A DNA stretch of 64,000 bases from Kordiimonadaceae bacterium (GTDB lineage: Bacteria > Pseudomonadota > Alphaproteobacteria > Sphingomonadales > Kordiimonadaceae): assembly GCA_017640725.1 (NCBI GenBank), contig JAEPQB010000003.1:1-64000 (forward strand), read 5' to 3'. The notes under the pieces are model-generated. The model saw only the letters and a program-made list of their open reading frames with translations, was not told the DNA's origin and did no database searches. Shown in pieces: positions 53,190 to 62,448 of the stretch; the first letter of the stretch is position 1; each line of letters opens with the position of its first letter. Position numbers and translations under genes: made by a program.

Positions 53190-54635
53190 GTGACAAACAC
53201 AGAGCAACATAATCCTGAAGGCGAAAATCAGCCAACCCCTGAGGCTTTGGCAACGGCTGAAAGTGAAGCCCATGAGGTGCCGCAAACAGACGTGCATCTC
53301 AGCAGACCCTTCATCGACGAACTTATCGACACCATGCGCAGCGGCGAGCGTGAGCCCGTGCTTGCGATGTTCGAAGAACTGCATGCCGCAGATGTCGCCG
53401 ACATTCTTGAGGTCTTGCCCTCCAACAAGCGATTGCAGCTCATTGAGTATCTGGGTGACAAGATCGACCCGGACGTCTTGTTTGAGGTTGAAGGCGAAGC
53501 TCAGGAAGAACTATACGAACACCTGCCCAATGACCAGATCGCCGATGCCGTAACCGAACTTGAAACCGATGATGCCGTATATGTCATCGAAGAGCTTGAG
53601 GATGCAGACCGCGAAGAGGTCATGCGCGCCCTCGCCAGCGATGACCGTGCCGCCATTGAGGAAAATCTAAGCTACCCGGAAGACTCCGCTGGACGCTTGA
53701 TGCAGCGCGATCTGGTTGCACTGCCTGAATTTTGGACCGTTGGCCAGACGATCGATTTCTTGCGGTCTGACAATGACGCGATACCAGACGACTTTTATGA
53801 CGTGTTCATTGTCGACCCCTCTCACCGACCGGTGGGCACGCTACCGCTCTCCAGGTTGATGCGGACGCAGCGTGACAGCACGATCGCTGAAATCATGGAA
53901 GCTGACCCCTATCTCATCGACGTTAACACCGACCAGGAAGAAGCAGCCTACCAATTCACCAAATACCACCTGATTTCCTCGGGTGTTGTGGATGACAACG
54001 GTCGGCTTGTTGGGGTGATCACGGTTGACGACGTCGTAGACGTGATCGAAGAAGAGGCTGAAGAGGATCTGCTGGCGCTGGCGGGTGTGGGCGAAGAATC
54101 TGGTCTCAATGAAAATGTGGTGGATATTACCCGCAGCCGATTTGCCTGGCTGGTTGTTAACTTGGGCACAGCAATCCTCGCATCAACCGTTATTGGTTTG
54201 TTTGATGCCACCATTGAGCAAATGGTGGCCCTCGCGGTTTTAATGCCGATTGTTGCTTCCATGGGCGGTAATGCGGGCACGCAGACGATGACCGTGGCGG
54301 TTCGTGCAATCGCAACTAAAGAGTTGAGTTCAACCAACGCAATTCGGGTGACGGCGAGAGAGCTAATGGCCGCGAGCTTGAACGGGTTTGCCCTGGCGAT
54401 TTTCTCGGCAATTGTTGCTTATGTCTGGTTTGGCGGCGCTGAGTTGGCACTTATTTTTGGTACGGCGATGGTCGTGAATATTTTCGTTGCCGGGTTTTCT
54501 GGCATGGCCATTCCCATGGCGCTGCACAAGCTTGAAATCGACCCGGCCATTGCATCGAGTGTATTTGTGACGACCATCACGGATGTGGTGGGTTTTTTCG
54601 CGTTTTTAGGTTTGGCAGCATTCTTTCTTTTATAG
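53190..54635 (+). CDS. mgtE: Magnesium transporter MgtE
   Basis: MgtE is a Mg2+-gated magnesium channel of the inner membrane. From GTG 53190 (AGGGGG 6 nt upstream) it is 481 residues. The N-terminal helical domain (about 40-150) includes LHAADVADILEVLPSNKR; two CBS domains follow (about 155-275, with MQRDLVALPEFWTV and VVDDNGRLVGVITVDDVVDVI); five membrane segments span about 300-481, including the pore motif MPIVASMGGNAGTQT. The intracellular acidic residues expected for Mg2+ sensing are abundant. A GTG at 53169 is in frame but lacks a binding site. Confidence 0.94.
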   Translation: MTNTEQHNPEGENQPTPEALATAESEAHEVPQTDVHLSRPFIDELIDTMRSGEREPVLAMFEELHAADVADILEVLPSNKRLQLIEYLGDKIDPDVLFEVEGEAQEELYEHLPNDQIADAVTELETDDAVYVIEELEDADREEVMRALASDDRAAIEENLSYPEDSAGRLMQRDLVALPEFWTVGQTIDFLRSDNDAIPDDFYDVFIVDPSHRPVGTLPLSRLMRTQRDSTIAEIMEADPYLIDVNTDQEEAAYQFTKYHLISSGVVDDNGRLVGVITVDDVVDVIEEEAEEDLLALAGVGEESGLNENVVDITRSRFAWLVVNLGTAILASTVIGLFDATIEQMVALAVLMPIVASMGGNAGTQTMTVAVRAIATKELSSTNAIRVTARELMAASLNGFALAIFSAIVAYVWFGGAELALIFGTAMVVNIFVAGFSGMAIPMALHKLEIDPAIASSVFVTTITDVVGFFAFLGLAAFFLL

Positions 54636-54643
54636 GCTGAGGC

Positions 54644-55447
54644 ATGCGCAAAGGGCCAATATTGCTGGTGGATGACGAACCCGTTGTATTGCAGGTGCAT
54701 GCGGCGGCGGTTCGTCATTTTGGGTTTGAGGCAATCATTGCTGAAACCGCTGAGGAAGGCTTGAACTTTGTCCGCTCGTATCGTCCTGCGATGGTTATCA
54801 GTGACATCCAAATGCCAGGTGATGGCGGTTTTGACTTTATCTCTGGCGTGGAGCGGTCAGGCCTGAAAACCATGCCGGTGATATTCCTGACAGGCTATAA
54901 TGATATTGACATTATTCGCGGTGGCCTGAAAGCGGGCGGGGATGACTTTATCATCAAAGGAGGCTCAATCGACAGGCTCCGCAACCGCATCGCTTTCTGG
55001 ATGGCAGGTGGATTTTCGGAGTTGCCTTCAGACGTTCGGCGCCGCGCCCTAGTCGAAGCAAACGCTGAAATTGGCGATACAATTGATAATGTTGAAGCTC
55101 ACCTGGAATTCAGCCAAACAACCTTGGATATAATCGAAGAACGTATTCGCGATGAATTGGACCCCATGCCTTCCTCGTACGGAAAACGCTTGATTGAGCG
55201 CGTTTGCTTTTTGGGACGTTTGTCTAAAGTTGCCTTGGAAGAGAGTCGCGGATTTGGTGATTTGATCCGATTTCCGGACTATATCATTGCCATTAATAAC
55301 CGATTGGAAATGCCTTGGGGCAAGGAACTATGGCCCCTTTTGAAGCGATTTGATGATTGGGCCTGCGACACCCGGTTTGTGCTCGCGGGTGTAGAGCCGC
55401 TTAAGCAGTTTTTCGAGTATGAATGGTATGTTGAGGGTCTGGAATAG
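54644..55447 (+). CDS. Response regulator with unfamiliar C-terminal domain
   Basis: A 267-residue protein. The receiver domain (about 1-120) has the acidic pair Asp10-Asp11, phospho-acceptor Asp54 (MVISDIQMPG), Thr in LTGYN and Lys105; the usual Lys-Pro is Lys-Gly here. The remaining ~145 residues (from RRRALVEANAEIGDTIDNVEAHLEF to FEYEWYVEGLE) do not look like any DNA-binding or enzymatic output domain I know; they are mostly helical with a Tyr/Trp-rich end. No kinase gene is adjacent. It follows mgtE by 8 nt and may share its transcript. Confidence 0.78.
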   Translation: MRKGPILLVDDEPVVLQVHAAAVRHFGFEAIIAETAEEGLNFVRSYRPAMVISDIQMPGDGGFDFISGVERSGLKTMPVIFLTGYNDIDIIRGGLKAGGDDFIIKGGSIDRLRNRIAFWMAGGFSELPSDVRRRALVEANAEIGDTIDNVEAHLEFSQTTLDIIEERIRDELDPMPSSYGKRLIERVCFLGRLSKVALEESRGFGDLIRFPDYIIAINNRLEMPWGKELWPLLKRFDDWACDTRFVLAGVEPLKQFFEYEWYVEGLE

Positions 55448-55461
55448 GTAGCAAAGGGTTT

Positions 55462-56322
55462 CTAAAGGGATGACCCGATAGCCATATTGTCAAGCAACCG
55501 CACTTTGCCGAGCCTTGCGACCGAGATCACCCTGGCGTGGCCCTTGAATTCAATGAGTGGCTCGAGCGTTGCCGGGTCCACTATGCTCACATAGTCAACG
55601 GTATCAAAACCCGCTGACAAGAGGGCTTCAACGGCCGCTTGTTCAGCGTCTATCAGTACCGAACCATTTTCGACTGCATGCACCAGTTTTTTGAGAACCA
55701 AGTTAAATTGACCGGCAATCTGCCGTTCGCGGCTGCTCAGATAAACATTGCGGGAGGAAGCCGCCAATCCGTCAGATTCTCTGATAATCGGCGCACCAAC
55801 AACATGAACAGGGATCGATAAATCGCGCACAAATTGTCGAATGACCGCAAGTTGTTGATAATCTTTTTCACCAAACACAGCCACATCGGGAAGACACTGC
55901 ATGAACAGCTTGCTGACCACTGTGGCGACCCCGTCAAAATGACCGGGGCGATGTTCGCCTTCGAACTTATCTGAAATGCCAGAAACACTGACTTTGGAAG
56001 CGTCACCGGCCGGATACATCTCTGCCACGTTCGGGATGTAAACCAAGTCCGCGCCCGTTTGGGCAAGCTTGGTCAAATCCGCCTGTTCGTCACGGGGATA
56101 AGCTTCAAAGTCTTCACCTTGACCAAACTGGGTCGGGTTCACAAAAATGGATACAACGACAAAATCGGATTGGTTTGCAACCACGTCTACCAGCGACAAA
56201 TGACCATGATGAAGAGCCCCCATAGTGGGCACAAGACCGATTTTCTTGCCCGATTTCCGCGCGTCAGCAGTTCTGGCGCGCAGGTCTGCCACAGTTCTAA
56301 CAACAGGAGGACTGACGGTCAT
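55462..56322 (-). CDS. panC: Pantothenate synthetase
   Basis: PanC joins pantoate and beta-alanine with ATP to make pantothenate. From ATG 56322 (MTVSPPVVRTVADL) it is 286 residues, the family length. Motifs are VPTMGALHHGHLSLV (the HIGH-like HHGH), FVNPTQFGQGEDF, FGEKDYQQL and SRNVYLSSRER. The longer frame to 56442 overlaps the neighbouring gene and adds an unrelated N-terminus. The start is 1 nt after the stop of the glucosaminidase gene, so they are coupled; panB is not in the window. Confidence 0.95.
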   Translation of the reverse strand: MTVSPPVVRTVADLRARTADARKSGKKIGLVPTMGALHHGHLSLVDVVANQSDFVVVSIFVNPTQFGQGEDFEAYPRDEQADLTKLAQTGADLVYIPNVAEMYPAGDASKVSVSGISDKFEGEHRPGHFDGVATVVSKLFMQCLPDVAVFGEKDYQQLAVIRQFVRDLSIPVHVVGAPIIRESDGLAASSRNVYLSSRERQIAGQFNLVLKKLVHAVENGSVLIDAEQAAVEALLSAGFDTVDYVSIVDPATLEPLIEFKGHARVISVARLGKVRLLDNMAIGSSL

Positions 56323-56323
56323 A

Positions 56324-57289
56324 TTAACGACTTTCTTGAGTGGTAACTGCCAAGCTTGCGCTGTCGAGGCCATCAAGGTCGTTATAGTCAATAATCGAAA
56401 GGATATCGCTGACGTAATCAGAGCCGCGTTCGGAATAGTCAATCAGTGAAGGCGCGAGAGCACTACCGGTTACAACCAGATTATGATCTCTCAGTTCAGC
56501 CCGTCGCAGTCGCAGGTCCCTGTAGCTGTTATGCCTGTTAAGGTTCACCATGTAGCTTCGAACACTATCCAAAAGATACTCAAAGCTTTTTATTCGGTGG
56601 GTTTTCCCGACGTCTCGCTGACGCGGCAAAATTCCTTCTTCCTCGTTCCATGTCCATTCTCCAAAGAGAGCGTTGCCTTGTTGCGCAAAGTAACTCGTGC
56701 CCCAACCGCTCTCCATTGCGGCCTGCGCGAGCGCAAGCGAGGGAGGGATGACATCGACACGGAATAAAAGCGCGTCAATCTCGTCGACAGTTGCCGGTGT
56801 TGAAAGCTCAATACGGTGCGTGCGGGCAATGCGTTCCAACCAATTGCGTTGCCTTTTGCCTGCGGCGCCATCGCTCTCAATGCGGGTGCGGATATCCAAA
56901 AGCCTGCCGCGGTCCGCGACAATCAACTCGTTGGCTCTCAAGATAATAGGCAGCATGGCCGAAACGAATTGCTGTTTGCGGCGTTTGGCATCCCTGATAT
57001 CTGGCAGGTTTTCAGGTAGACGTGCCAAAAACGTGCGCGGTACCTCATCAACGCGCTGCATGTTTTCTTCAAGTAAACGAGCAAGGCGCGGAGTCAACTC
57101 TGCGTCGCCAGCCGGTGGATACTGATGAGACAGATAGTTTGGTTTATCCGGGACGAGGGCATCTTCCCTGGATTCGCTTAGCAAATGGCGTGCAATACCA
57201 ATCGGCACCACGGCAAGCAGTGCAAGAAGTAGAAGGAAACCGGCATATTTACGGATCTGGTCGCGCACGCGTGTCGTCTCTTCCCTCAT
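56324..57289 (-). CDS. Bax-like glucosaminidase-domain protein
   Basis: A 321-residue envelope protein with an N-terminal membrane anchor (about 15-34, YAGFLLLLALLAVVPIGIA) and a C-terminal glucosaminidase domain of the Bax/FlgJ type (about 175-300): LALAQAAMESGWGTSYFAQQGNALFGEWTW contains the catalytic Glu (MESGWG). These enzymes cut peptidoglycan between GlcNAc and MurNAc. The middle is helical and charged. It is divergent from mipZ with a 215-nt gap and precedes panC by 1 nt. Confidence 0.85.
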   Translation of the reverse strand: MREETTRVRDQIRKYAGFLLLLALLAVVPIGIARHLLSESREDALVPDKPNYLSHQYPPAGDAELTPRLARLLEENMQRVDEVPRTFLARLPENLPDIRDAKRRKQQFVSAMLPIILRANELIVADRGRLLDIRTRIESDGAAGKRQRNWLERIARTHRIELSTPATVDEIDALLFRVDVIPPSLALAQAAMESGWGTSYFAQQGNALFGEWTWNEEEGILPRQRDVGKTHRIKSFEYLLDSVRSYMVNLNRHNSYRDLRLRRAELRDHNLVVTGSALAPSLIDYSERGSDYVSDILSIIDYNDLDGLDSASLAVTTQESR

Positions 57290-57504
57290 GCCTGGCCGTT
57301 TGCCTGGTTACCGTCCCTTTTGGGCTTGTTTTGAGCCTCGTTTTCGGCCACATGTGCCGTTCACTTGGTCAGACATTCGTTTAATATATCTGACTGAGGC
57401 CACATAGCGCAATGTTGTATCTACATAAGGATTGATTGTCGCTTGCAAAGCCTTTTGTTTGCTTGGACACTGACAGTCTAAAAAGTTTGGATTTGGAGTA
57501 TAGC

Positions 57505-58368
57505 GTGCCAGACAGTGAAATGGGTTCCTCATCAGCCATGCCGGATCGGCCTTTCCTCATTGTGTTGGGTAATGAAAAAGGTGGCTCTGGCAAGTCAACG
57601 ACTGCCATGCACATCGTGGTTTCATTGCTGGCTGAAGGGTACAAAGTTGGCACCATTGACCTCGATGCGCGCCAAAAGAGCCTTACCCGCTACATTGAAA
57701 ACAGGCGCGCCTACTGCGCTGCCAATAGTTTAAGCCTGCCGATGCCGACTGAACTCGTGGTGCCGCGTTCTGAACTTCGCTCTGCCGACGCTGCTGAAGC
57801 CGATGAAAAAAGCCGATTTGAGCAGGCTTATCTGCAACTGGCAGGAAAAGTTGACGTTATCGTCGTAGATTGCCCGGGCAGCGACACATTCCTTTCGCGC
57901 CTTGCTCATACTGCGGCTGATACTTTGGTGACCCCCGTCAATGACAGTTTTGTTGATCTTGATCTGCTCGCGCGGGTCGACCCCGAAACTTATGCAGTCC
58001 AGGGCCCCAGCCTTTATGCGGAGATGGTTTGGAAAGCACGGCAACGCCGCGCTATGGCGGATGGAAAATCTATTGACTGGGTCGTGCTGCGGAATCGGGT
58101 TGGGTCGCTGCATGCGAAAAACAAAGAACGGGTTGAGGCTGTGCTGTCCGATCTTTCCAAGCGGATCGGCGTTCGCTACGTCCCCGGCCTCGGCGAGCGT
58201 GTGGTGTACCGGGAACTTTTCCCAAAAGGGCTGACACTCATCGATTTAAAAGCGTCGGGTGGTCTTGACGGGCAGGGCATGTCTATGTCTCATGTGGCGG
58301 CGCGTCAGGAATTGCGCGCACTTGTGAATGCACTCGAACTACCGTTTCGCCAAGCCAAGGTAGACTGA
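57505..58368 (+). CDS. mipZ: Division-site positioning ATPase MipZ
   Basis: MipZ is a ParA-like ATPase that forms a polar gradient with ParB and blocks FtsZ ring formation away from midcell in alphaproteobacteria. The deviant Walker A is GNEKGGSGKST at residues 22-32 with the signature Lys25; IDLDARQKSLTRYIENR, DCPGSDTFLSRLAHTAADTLVTP, NDSFVDLDLL and VVLRNRVGS follow as in the Caulobacter protein. GTG 57505 has GGAG 6 nt upstream; the longer frame from 57436 adds a low-quality N-terminus. Length 287. The next gene starts directly after the stop. Confidence 0.93.
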   Translation: MPDSEMGSSSAMPDRPFLIVLGNEKGGSGKSTTAMHIVVSLLAEGYKVGTIDLDARQKSLTRYIENRRAYCAANSLSLPMPTELVVPRSELRSADAAEADEKSRFEQAYLQLAGKVDVIVVDCPGSDTFLSRLAHTAADTLVTPVNDSFVDLDLLARVDPETYAVQGPSLYAEMVWKARQRRAMADGKSIDWVVLRNRVGSLHAKNKERVEAVLSDLSKRIGVRYVPGLGERVVYRELFPKGLTLIDLKASGGLDGQGMSMSHVAARQELRALVNALELPFRQAKVD

Positions 58369-58842
58369 ATGGCCGGATATTTTGTTCTGGGTTTATTGCT
58401 CGCGGGGCTTTTGTTCCTGCTTCTGAACTGGTGGGCCAATGCCGAGATTAAATCTGCCAAGCGCAGTTTGACCTGGGCAATCGTCGGTGTGTGTTTGGTC
58501 CTCGGTTTAATACTGATTGCAACCGGAAAAGCATTGCTCGCCGCTGTTCCGGCTGGATTTGCCTTATTTCGCATGGCTGGGCCTGCTTTGGCCAAGCTAG
58601 CTCTAGGTCGGTTAATGAGTGGAAAATTGGGCGGCAAAACTGGCAAAAAAAGCTCAGAGTCAAGTCAGGCCCAAATGACACGCGCGGAGGCGCTCGAAGT
58701 TCTCGGTTTGGAAGACGGGGCCAGCAAATCCGAAATCAACGAAGCTTATCGTCGATTGATGGGGCAGGTCCACCCGGATAAAGGCGGCTCAGACTGGATG
58801 GCAGCAAAACTGAATGCCGCTCGAAAAACCTTGTTGGAGTAA
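58369..58842 (+). CDS. Membrane-anchored J-domain protein (TIM14/DjlA-like)
   Basis: A 157-residue protein with two N-terminal membrane segments (about 3-20 and 35-62) and a C-terminal J domain (about 102-157) with TRAEALEVLGLEDGASKSEINEAYR and the essential HPDKGG motif. The layout is like mitochondrial TIM14 and alphaproteobacterial DnaJ-like proteins often found beside mipZ. It would stimulate DnaK at the inner membrane face. It starts immediately after the mipZ stop and overlaps the next gene by 29 nt. Confidence 0.88.
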   Translation: MAGYFVLGLLLAGLLFLLLNWWANAEIKSAKRSLTWAIVGVCLVLGLILIATGKALLAAVPAGFALFRMAGPALAKLALGRLMSGKLGGKTGKKSSESSQAQMTRAEALEVLGLEDGASKSEINEAYRRLMGQVHPDKGGSDWMAAKLNAARKTLLE

Positions 58843-59608
58843 AAGCATCAGACGATACCCCAGCATAAGCCGAAACATTTTATGGGGGATCGTATTGCCA
58901 CTGATGTTCGTGTCTGTGGCACATTCACAAGTTCAAAATTCTGCTTCTGAAAACGTGACCATAGGGACCATCATTCATAACCCGCCGTACGTTTTTGAAA
59001 ACCCATCTGCAGGTATCGATGTAGATATTATCCGTGAAGCGTTCGCGCAGTCTGGCATTCAAGTGGACATTGTTCACGCATATCTGAGCCGTATGAGTGT
59101 TTTGCTGGACGCTGGGCGTATTGATGCCATGACGGCTTATCGAACCAGAGCAGATCAATGTAAATTAAGTGAGCCATATGGATTTTGGCATAACGGCATA
59201 ATTACCAGATCAGGTCTGGACACAAAAATCAGTAATTTTGAAGACCTCGCCGGGCTGAAAGTTGGACTGTTTCCGCAAGCCAAAAATATTTTTGGCTTAG
59301 AGCTTGTGAGAGCGTCGGCCAATTTTGCCAGTGAAACTACCGTGTTTACAACACCGTCTGCGTTGCGAATGTTGTCGTATGATCGGCTGGATGCCTACGT
59401 TGGCGACAGCTGGGGGCTTGACTATTTGTTCCAGCAAAATGCAGCTGCAGACGAAACCCCTCCATACAAGGTAGCTTACGCATTTAAACCAACACCCAGA
59501 AACCTTTGCTTTTCCGTCGACAAGCACCGGGTCGCTTTTAATGAAGGCCTGATAGCTTTGCAGCGCAGCGGGCAAATTGACGAAATCATCAGTAGATATA
59601 GAAAATAG
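58814..59608 (+). CDS. Orphan periplasmic binding protein (SBP_bac_3 type), copy 1
   Basis: A 264-residue solute-binding-like protein. A signal peptide ends near residue 39 (LWGIVLPLMFVSVAHSQ). The body shows VTIGTIIHNPPYVFENPSAGIDVDIIREAF, RIDAMTAYRTRADQCKLSEPYGFWHNGI, LAGLKVGLFPQAK and RLDAYVGDSWGLDYL. ATG 58814 lies 29 nt inside the J-domain gene and has no clear binding site. The neighbouring gene at 59722 encodes a paralogue with the same motifs. No ABC permease or ATPase is nearby. Confidence 0.78.
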   Translation: MPLEKPCWSKSIRRYPSISRNILWGIVLPLMFVSVAHSQVQNSASENVTIGTIIHNPPYVFENPSAGIDVDIIREAFAQSGIQVDIVHAYLSRMSVLLDAGRIDAMTAYRTRADQCKLSEPYGFWHNGIITRSGLDTKISNFEDLAGLKVGLFPQAKNIFGLELVRASANFASETTVFTTPSALRMLSYDRLDAYVGDSWGLDYLFQQNAAADETPPYKVAYAFKPTPRNLCFSVDKHRVAFNEGLIALQRSGQIDEIISRYRK

Positions 59609-59721
59609 AACAAGTTCCGTTTGACCTCAGTCGCGGACTGCGTTAGGCCCTCTCAGTCAGGGGAAAGTCATGTGTAAAACTGCTCTTTAGGGGCGGTTTG
59701 GCGCATTAGATTGGAACGGTT

Positions 59722-60480
59722 GTGAAATTGTTGCGTTTTGCCCCCCTGGCCATGTTTGCCACATTGCTCTTTGGCCTGCCGGCCGAGGGAATGCAGGTTA
59801 GCCCTCTGACAAGCAATCCCGTTAGAATTGGCACAATCCAACATAACCCGCCATATGTGATTGAAAACCCTTCGTCAGGCATAGACATGGATACCATTCG
59901 GGCGGCTTTTTCGGCCGTAGGGCGGGATGTTGAATTCGTGCATGCCCCGCTCACGCGTATCAGTAGTTTGTTGCGCACCAGGCGAATTGACGGCATTACC
60001 ACGCTAGTCGGGATGGGCAGTCAGTGCACTCTCAGCCAGGTTTTTGGTTATTGGCATGACGGCGTTGTTGTACGACGCGATCTGGATAAAAGTGTGTCTA
60101 CGATCGCTGATTTGGCGTCCTTGAGAGTTGGCATGTTCCCGTCTGCAAGTGCCGTATTTGCTGAAAAGCTGGGCCCACATGCTGCGTCATTTGCAAGTGA
60201 AACGGTCATCAACTCGACCCCGTCTGTTCTGAGACTTCTACAGTATGGACGCATTGACGCCTATATCGGGGACATCTGGGGCCTTGAGGCGCTTGCTGCA
60301 GACGAAGACACCGCAAAGGGTTACCCCTTTCGTATTGCCATGACATTTGAGCCCACACCGCGATATGTCTGTTTCTTGGAAGGCGAGGTGACGGAGCAGT
60401 TCAATGCTGGCTTGGAAGAATTAAATGTGCTGGGTCAGCTGGCGAGGATAGTTAACCGCTACCGCCCTCAGGGAAAATGA
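59722..60480 (+). CDS. Orphan periplasmic binding protein (SBP_bac_3 type), copy 2
   Basis: A 252-residue paralogue of the preceding gene product. After a signal peptide (about 1-23), matching motifs are VRIGTIQHNPPYVIENPSSGIDMDTIRAAF, RRIDGITTLVGMGSQCTLSQVFGYWHDG, LASLRVGMFPSASAV and RIDAYIGDIWGLEAL. The start is GTG 59722 with a weak binding site. A cysteine in SQC/DQC is shared by both copies. The 113-nt gap between the copies holds no clear promoter or terminator. Confidence 0.78.
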   Translation: MKLLRFAPLAMFATLLFGLPAEGMQVSPLTSNPVRIGTIQHNPPYVIENPSSGIDMDTIRAAFSAVGRDVEFVHAPLTRISSLLRTRRIDGITTLVGMGSQCTLSQVFGYWHDGVVVRRDLDKSVSTIADLASLRVGMFPSASAVFAEKLGPHAASFASETVINSTPSVLRLLQYGRIDAYIGDIWGLEALAADEDTAKGYPFRIAMTFEPTPRYVCFLEGEVTEQFNAGLEELNVLGQLARIVNRYRPQGK

Positions 60481-60563
60481 CCTTAGTTCAATCTTGACGT
60501 CGATGGGGCAGCCTGACAGGTTGTCGACAGATTATTGGGGCAACCATCATCCGAGATTTGTCG

Positions 60564-61943
60564 ATGACATCACACCAGTTTCATTCCACCGTTTTGAGAG
60601 AATATGACGTTCGCGGTATCGTGGGCGATACTGTTGGCGAGGCGGACGCACTTGCACTCGGCCGCGCCATCGGCACAACTGTGCGCCGCAATGGCGGTAA
60701 ATATATCTGTGTCGGATATGACGGGCGTCTGTCGTCACCAAGTTTATCGGAAAGCCTGGTCGAAGGGGTGCTTAGCACCGGCATCGACGTGCGCTTAGTG
60801 GGGCTGGGCCCAACTCCCATGCTCTACTATTCCGTGTTTGAACTTGATGCAGATGGCGGTGTCATGATCACCGGGTCGCACAATCCCCCTGATTATAATG
60901 GCTTCAAAATCATGATGGGTAAGAAGCCCTGTTTTGGTGAAGCCATTCAAAACCTTGGGAAAATTGCGGCTGCAGGCGACTATGAAACCGGTTCGGGTGA
61001 ACTCCAACAGATTGACATTTTTGATAGGTACCTCGACCGCTTGATGCGCGATGTTGATTTTGGCGATTTCAAAATCGTCTGGGACCCGGCAAACGGCGCA
61101 GCTGGCGACGTGATCGCTGCTCTCGTGAAAATGCTCCCCGGCGACCACATCGTCATTAATGCAGAGATTGATGGCACTTTCCCGAACCATCATGCCGACC
61201 CCACTGTTGAAGCTAACCTCGAGCAGCTGAAAGACGCGGTAGCTGAGCATGGTGCTGACATTGGCCTCTCGTTTGACGGAGACGGAGATCGTATTGGCGC
61301 GATTGATAGAGCAGGCCGCGTTGTATGGGGCGATCAGATGCTCGCCATTATGGCGGGTGATTTGCTGAAAGAATTACCCGGCGCGCCAATTATTGCTGAT
61401 GTTAAAGCGAGCCAAGTCCTATTTGACCGCATTGAGGAGCTGGGGGGCACACCCGTGATGTGGAAAACCGGCCACTCGCTTATCAAAGAGAAAATGGTCG
61501 AGCTTGAAGCGCCGCTGGCTGGCGAGATGTCCGGCCACATCTTCTATAAGCACAAGTTCTATGGTCACGATGACGCCGTTTATGCCGGAATCCGCTTTTT
61601 GAACGCTATCACGGCCCAGGGCGGTGATTTGCATGCCCTCAAAGACGGTCTGCCGGCCGCACTCAATACGCCGGAGCTACGATTTGATTGTGACGAAGTG
61701 CGCAAGTTTGAGGTCGTAGAAGAAGTGAAAGGCCGGCTTGAGACAAGTGGGGCAAATATGTCCACCATCGACGGTGTTCGCGTTCTGACAGAAGACGGCT
61801 GGTGGTTGTTGCGTGCTTCAAATACCCAGGCAGTTTTGGTTGCCCGGTGCGAAAGTGGCACAGAAGCTGGCCTTGCCCGGCTTAAAAGCGCACTTGTAGA
61901 TGCGCTGGCTCAATCTGGGGTGGAAGCTCCAGCCGACTTATAA
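60564..61943 (+). CDS. Phosphomannomutase/phosphoglucomutase
   Basis: The enzyme interconverts hexose 1- and 6-phosphates for polysaccharide precursors (AlgC/ManB type). The phosphoserine loop [11 protein letters not shown] has Ser105; the Mg2+ loop DGDGDRIG has Asp238, Asp240 and Asp242; the sugar-binding GEMSGH motif and the phosphate-binding [15 protein letters not shown] at the C-terminus are present. From ATG 60564 it is 459 residues; a TTG at 60558 is in frame. An AT-rich terminator follows. Confidence 0.93.
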   Translation: MTSHQFHSTVLREYDVRGIVGDTVGEADALALGRAIGTTVRRNGGKYICVGYDGRLSSPSLSESLVEGVLSTGIDVRLVGLGPTPMLYYSVFELDADGGVMITGSHNPPDYNGFKIMMGKKPCFGEAIQNLGKIAAAGDYETGSGELQQIDIFDRYLDRLMRDVDFGDFKIVWDPANGAAGDVIAALVKMLPGDHIVINAEIDGTFPNHHADPTVEANLEQLKDAVAEHGADIGLSFDGDGDRIGAIDRAGRVVWGDQMLAIMAGDLLKELPGAPIIADVKASQVLFDRIEELGGTPVMWKTGHSLIKEKMVELEAPLAGEMSGHIFYKHKFYGHDDAVYAGIRFLNAITAQGGDLHALKDGLPAALNTPELRFDCDEVRKFEVVEEVKGRLETSGANMSTIDGVRVLTEDGWWLLRASNTQAVLVARCESGTEAGLARLKSALVDALAQSGVEAPADL

Positions 61944-61978
61944 GACAAAAATCAAAAAGATTTCATTTTTGGTCTTTT
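61944..61978 (+). terminator. AT-rich terminator after phosphomannomutase
   Basis: GACAAAAAT (61944-61952) pairs with ATTTTTGGTC (61965-61974) with one bulged G, followed by TTTT. It starts directly after the stop codon. The stem is weak in GC but the position fits. Confidence 0.5.
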
Positions 61979-62029
61979 AGTCCGCGCGATACGTATTACA
62001 TTGTTCAGGTATTGTGTTCTGGAGGTGTC

Positions 62030-62359
62030 ATGTCTGACAAAGATGAAGACGATCGGGGCGGCGGTACCGGCACCGGTATCTTGACCCGGCCCGACACCAA
62101 AACAAAAAAGCCTTCAATGTATAAAGTTCTGCTGTTGAACGACGATTTCACGCCGATGGAATTTGTGGTTCATATCCTGCAGCGCTTTTTCCGTATGACG
62201 GTTGAAGAAGCGACCGAAGTGATGCTGCACGTTCACCAAAAGGGTGTCGGCGTGTGTGGTGTGTTCACTTATGAAGTTGCCGAAACCAAGGTGAACCAAG
62301 TGCTTTCTTTCGCAAAACAGCACGAGCACCCACTTCAGTGTACCTTGGAAAAAGAGTAG
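62030..62359 (+). CDS. clpS: Clp protease adaptor ClpS
   Basis: ClpS delivers N-degron proteins to ClpAP. The 109-residue protein has an acidic, Gly-rich N-terminus and the conserved core: [47 protein letters not shown] and [10 protein letters not shown]. The N-degron pocket residues (NDD, and His in MLHVHQKG) are intact. ATG 62030 has GGAGG 4 nt upstream; a TTG at 62012 would add six residues. clpA follows after 89 nt. Confidence 0.96.
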   Translation: MSDKDEDDRGGGTGTGILTRPDTKTKKPSMYKVLLLNDDFTPMEFVVHILQRFFRMTVEEATEVMLHVHQKGVGVCGVFTYEVAETKVNQVLSFAKQHEHPLQCTLEKE

Positions 62360-62448
62360 CCACGCCCTTGCTTTTTGCTCTTTCCACCAAGCCATGGCAC
62401 ACTACAGAACAATTGATAATGCGTATTCGAAGTTAAAGGACAGCACAG

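Noticed and set aside
57368-57394. GTCAGA/TCTGAC inverted repeat between the Bax-like gene and mipZ
   Set aside because: The 6-bp arms are 15 nt apart and there is no second copy in the window, so it could be chance.
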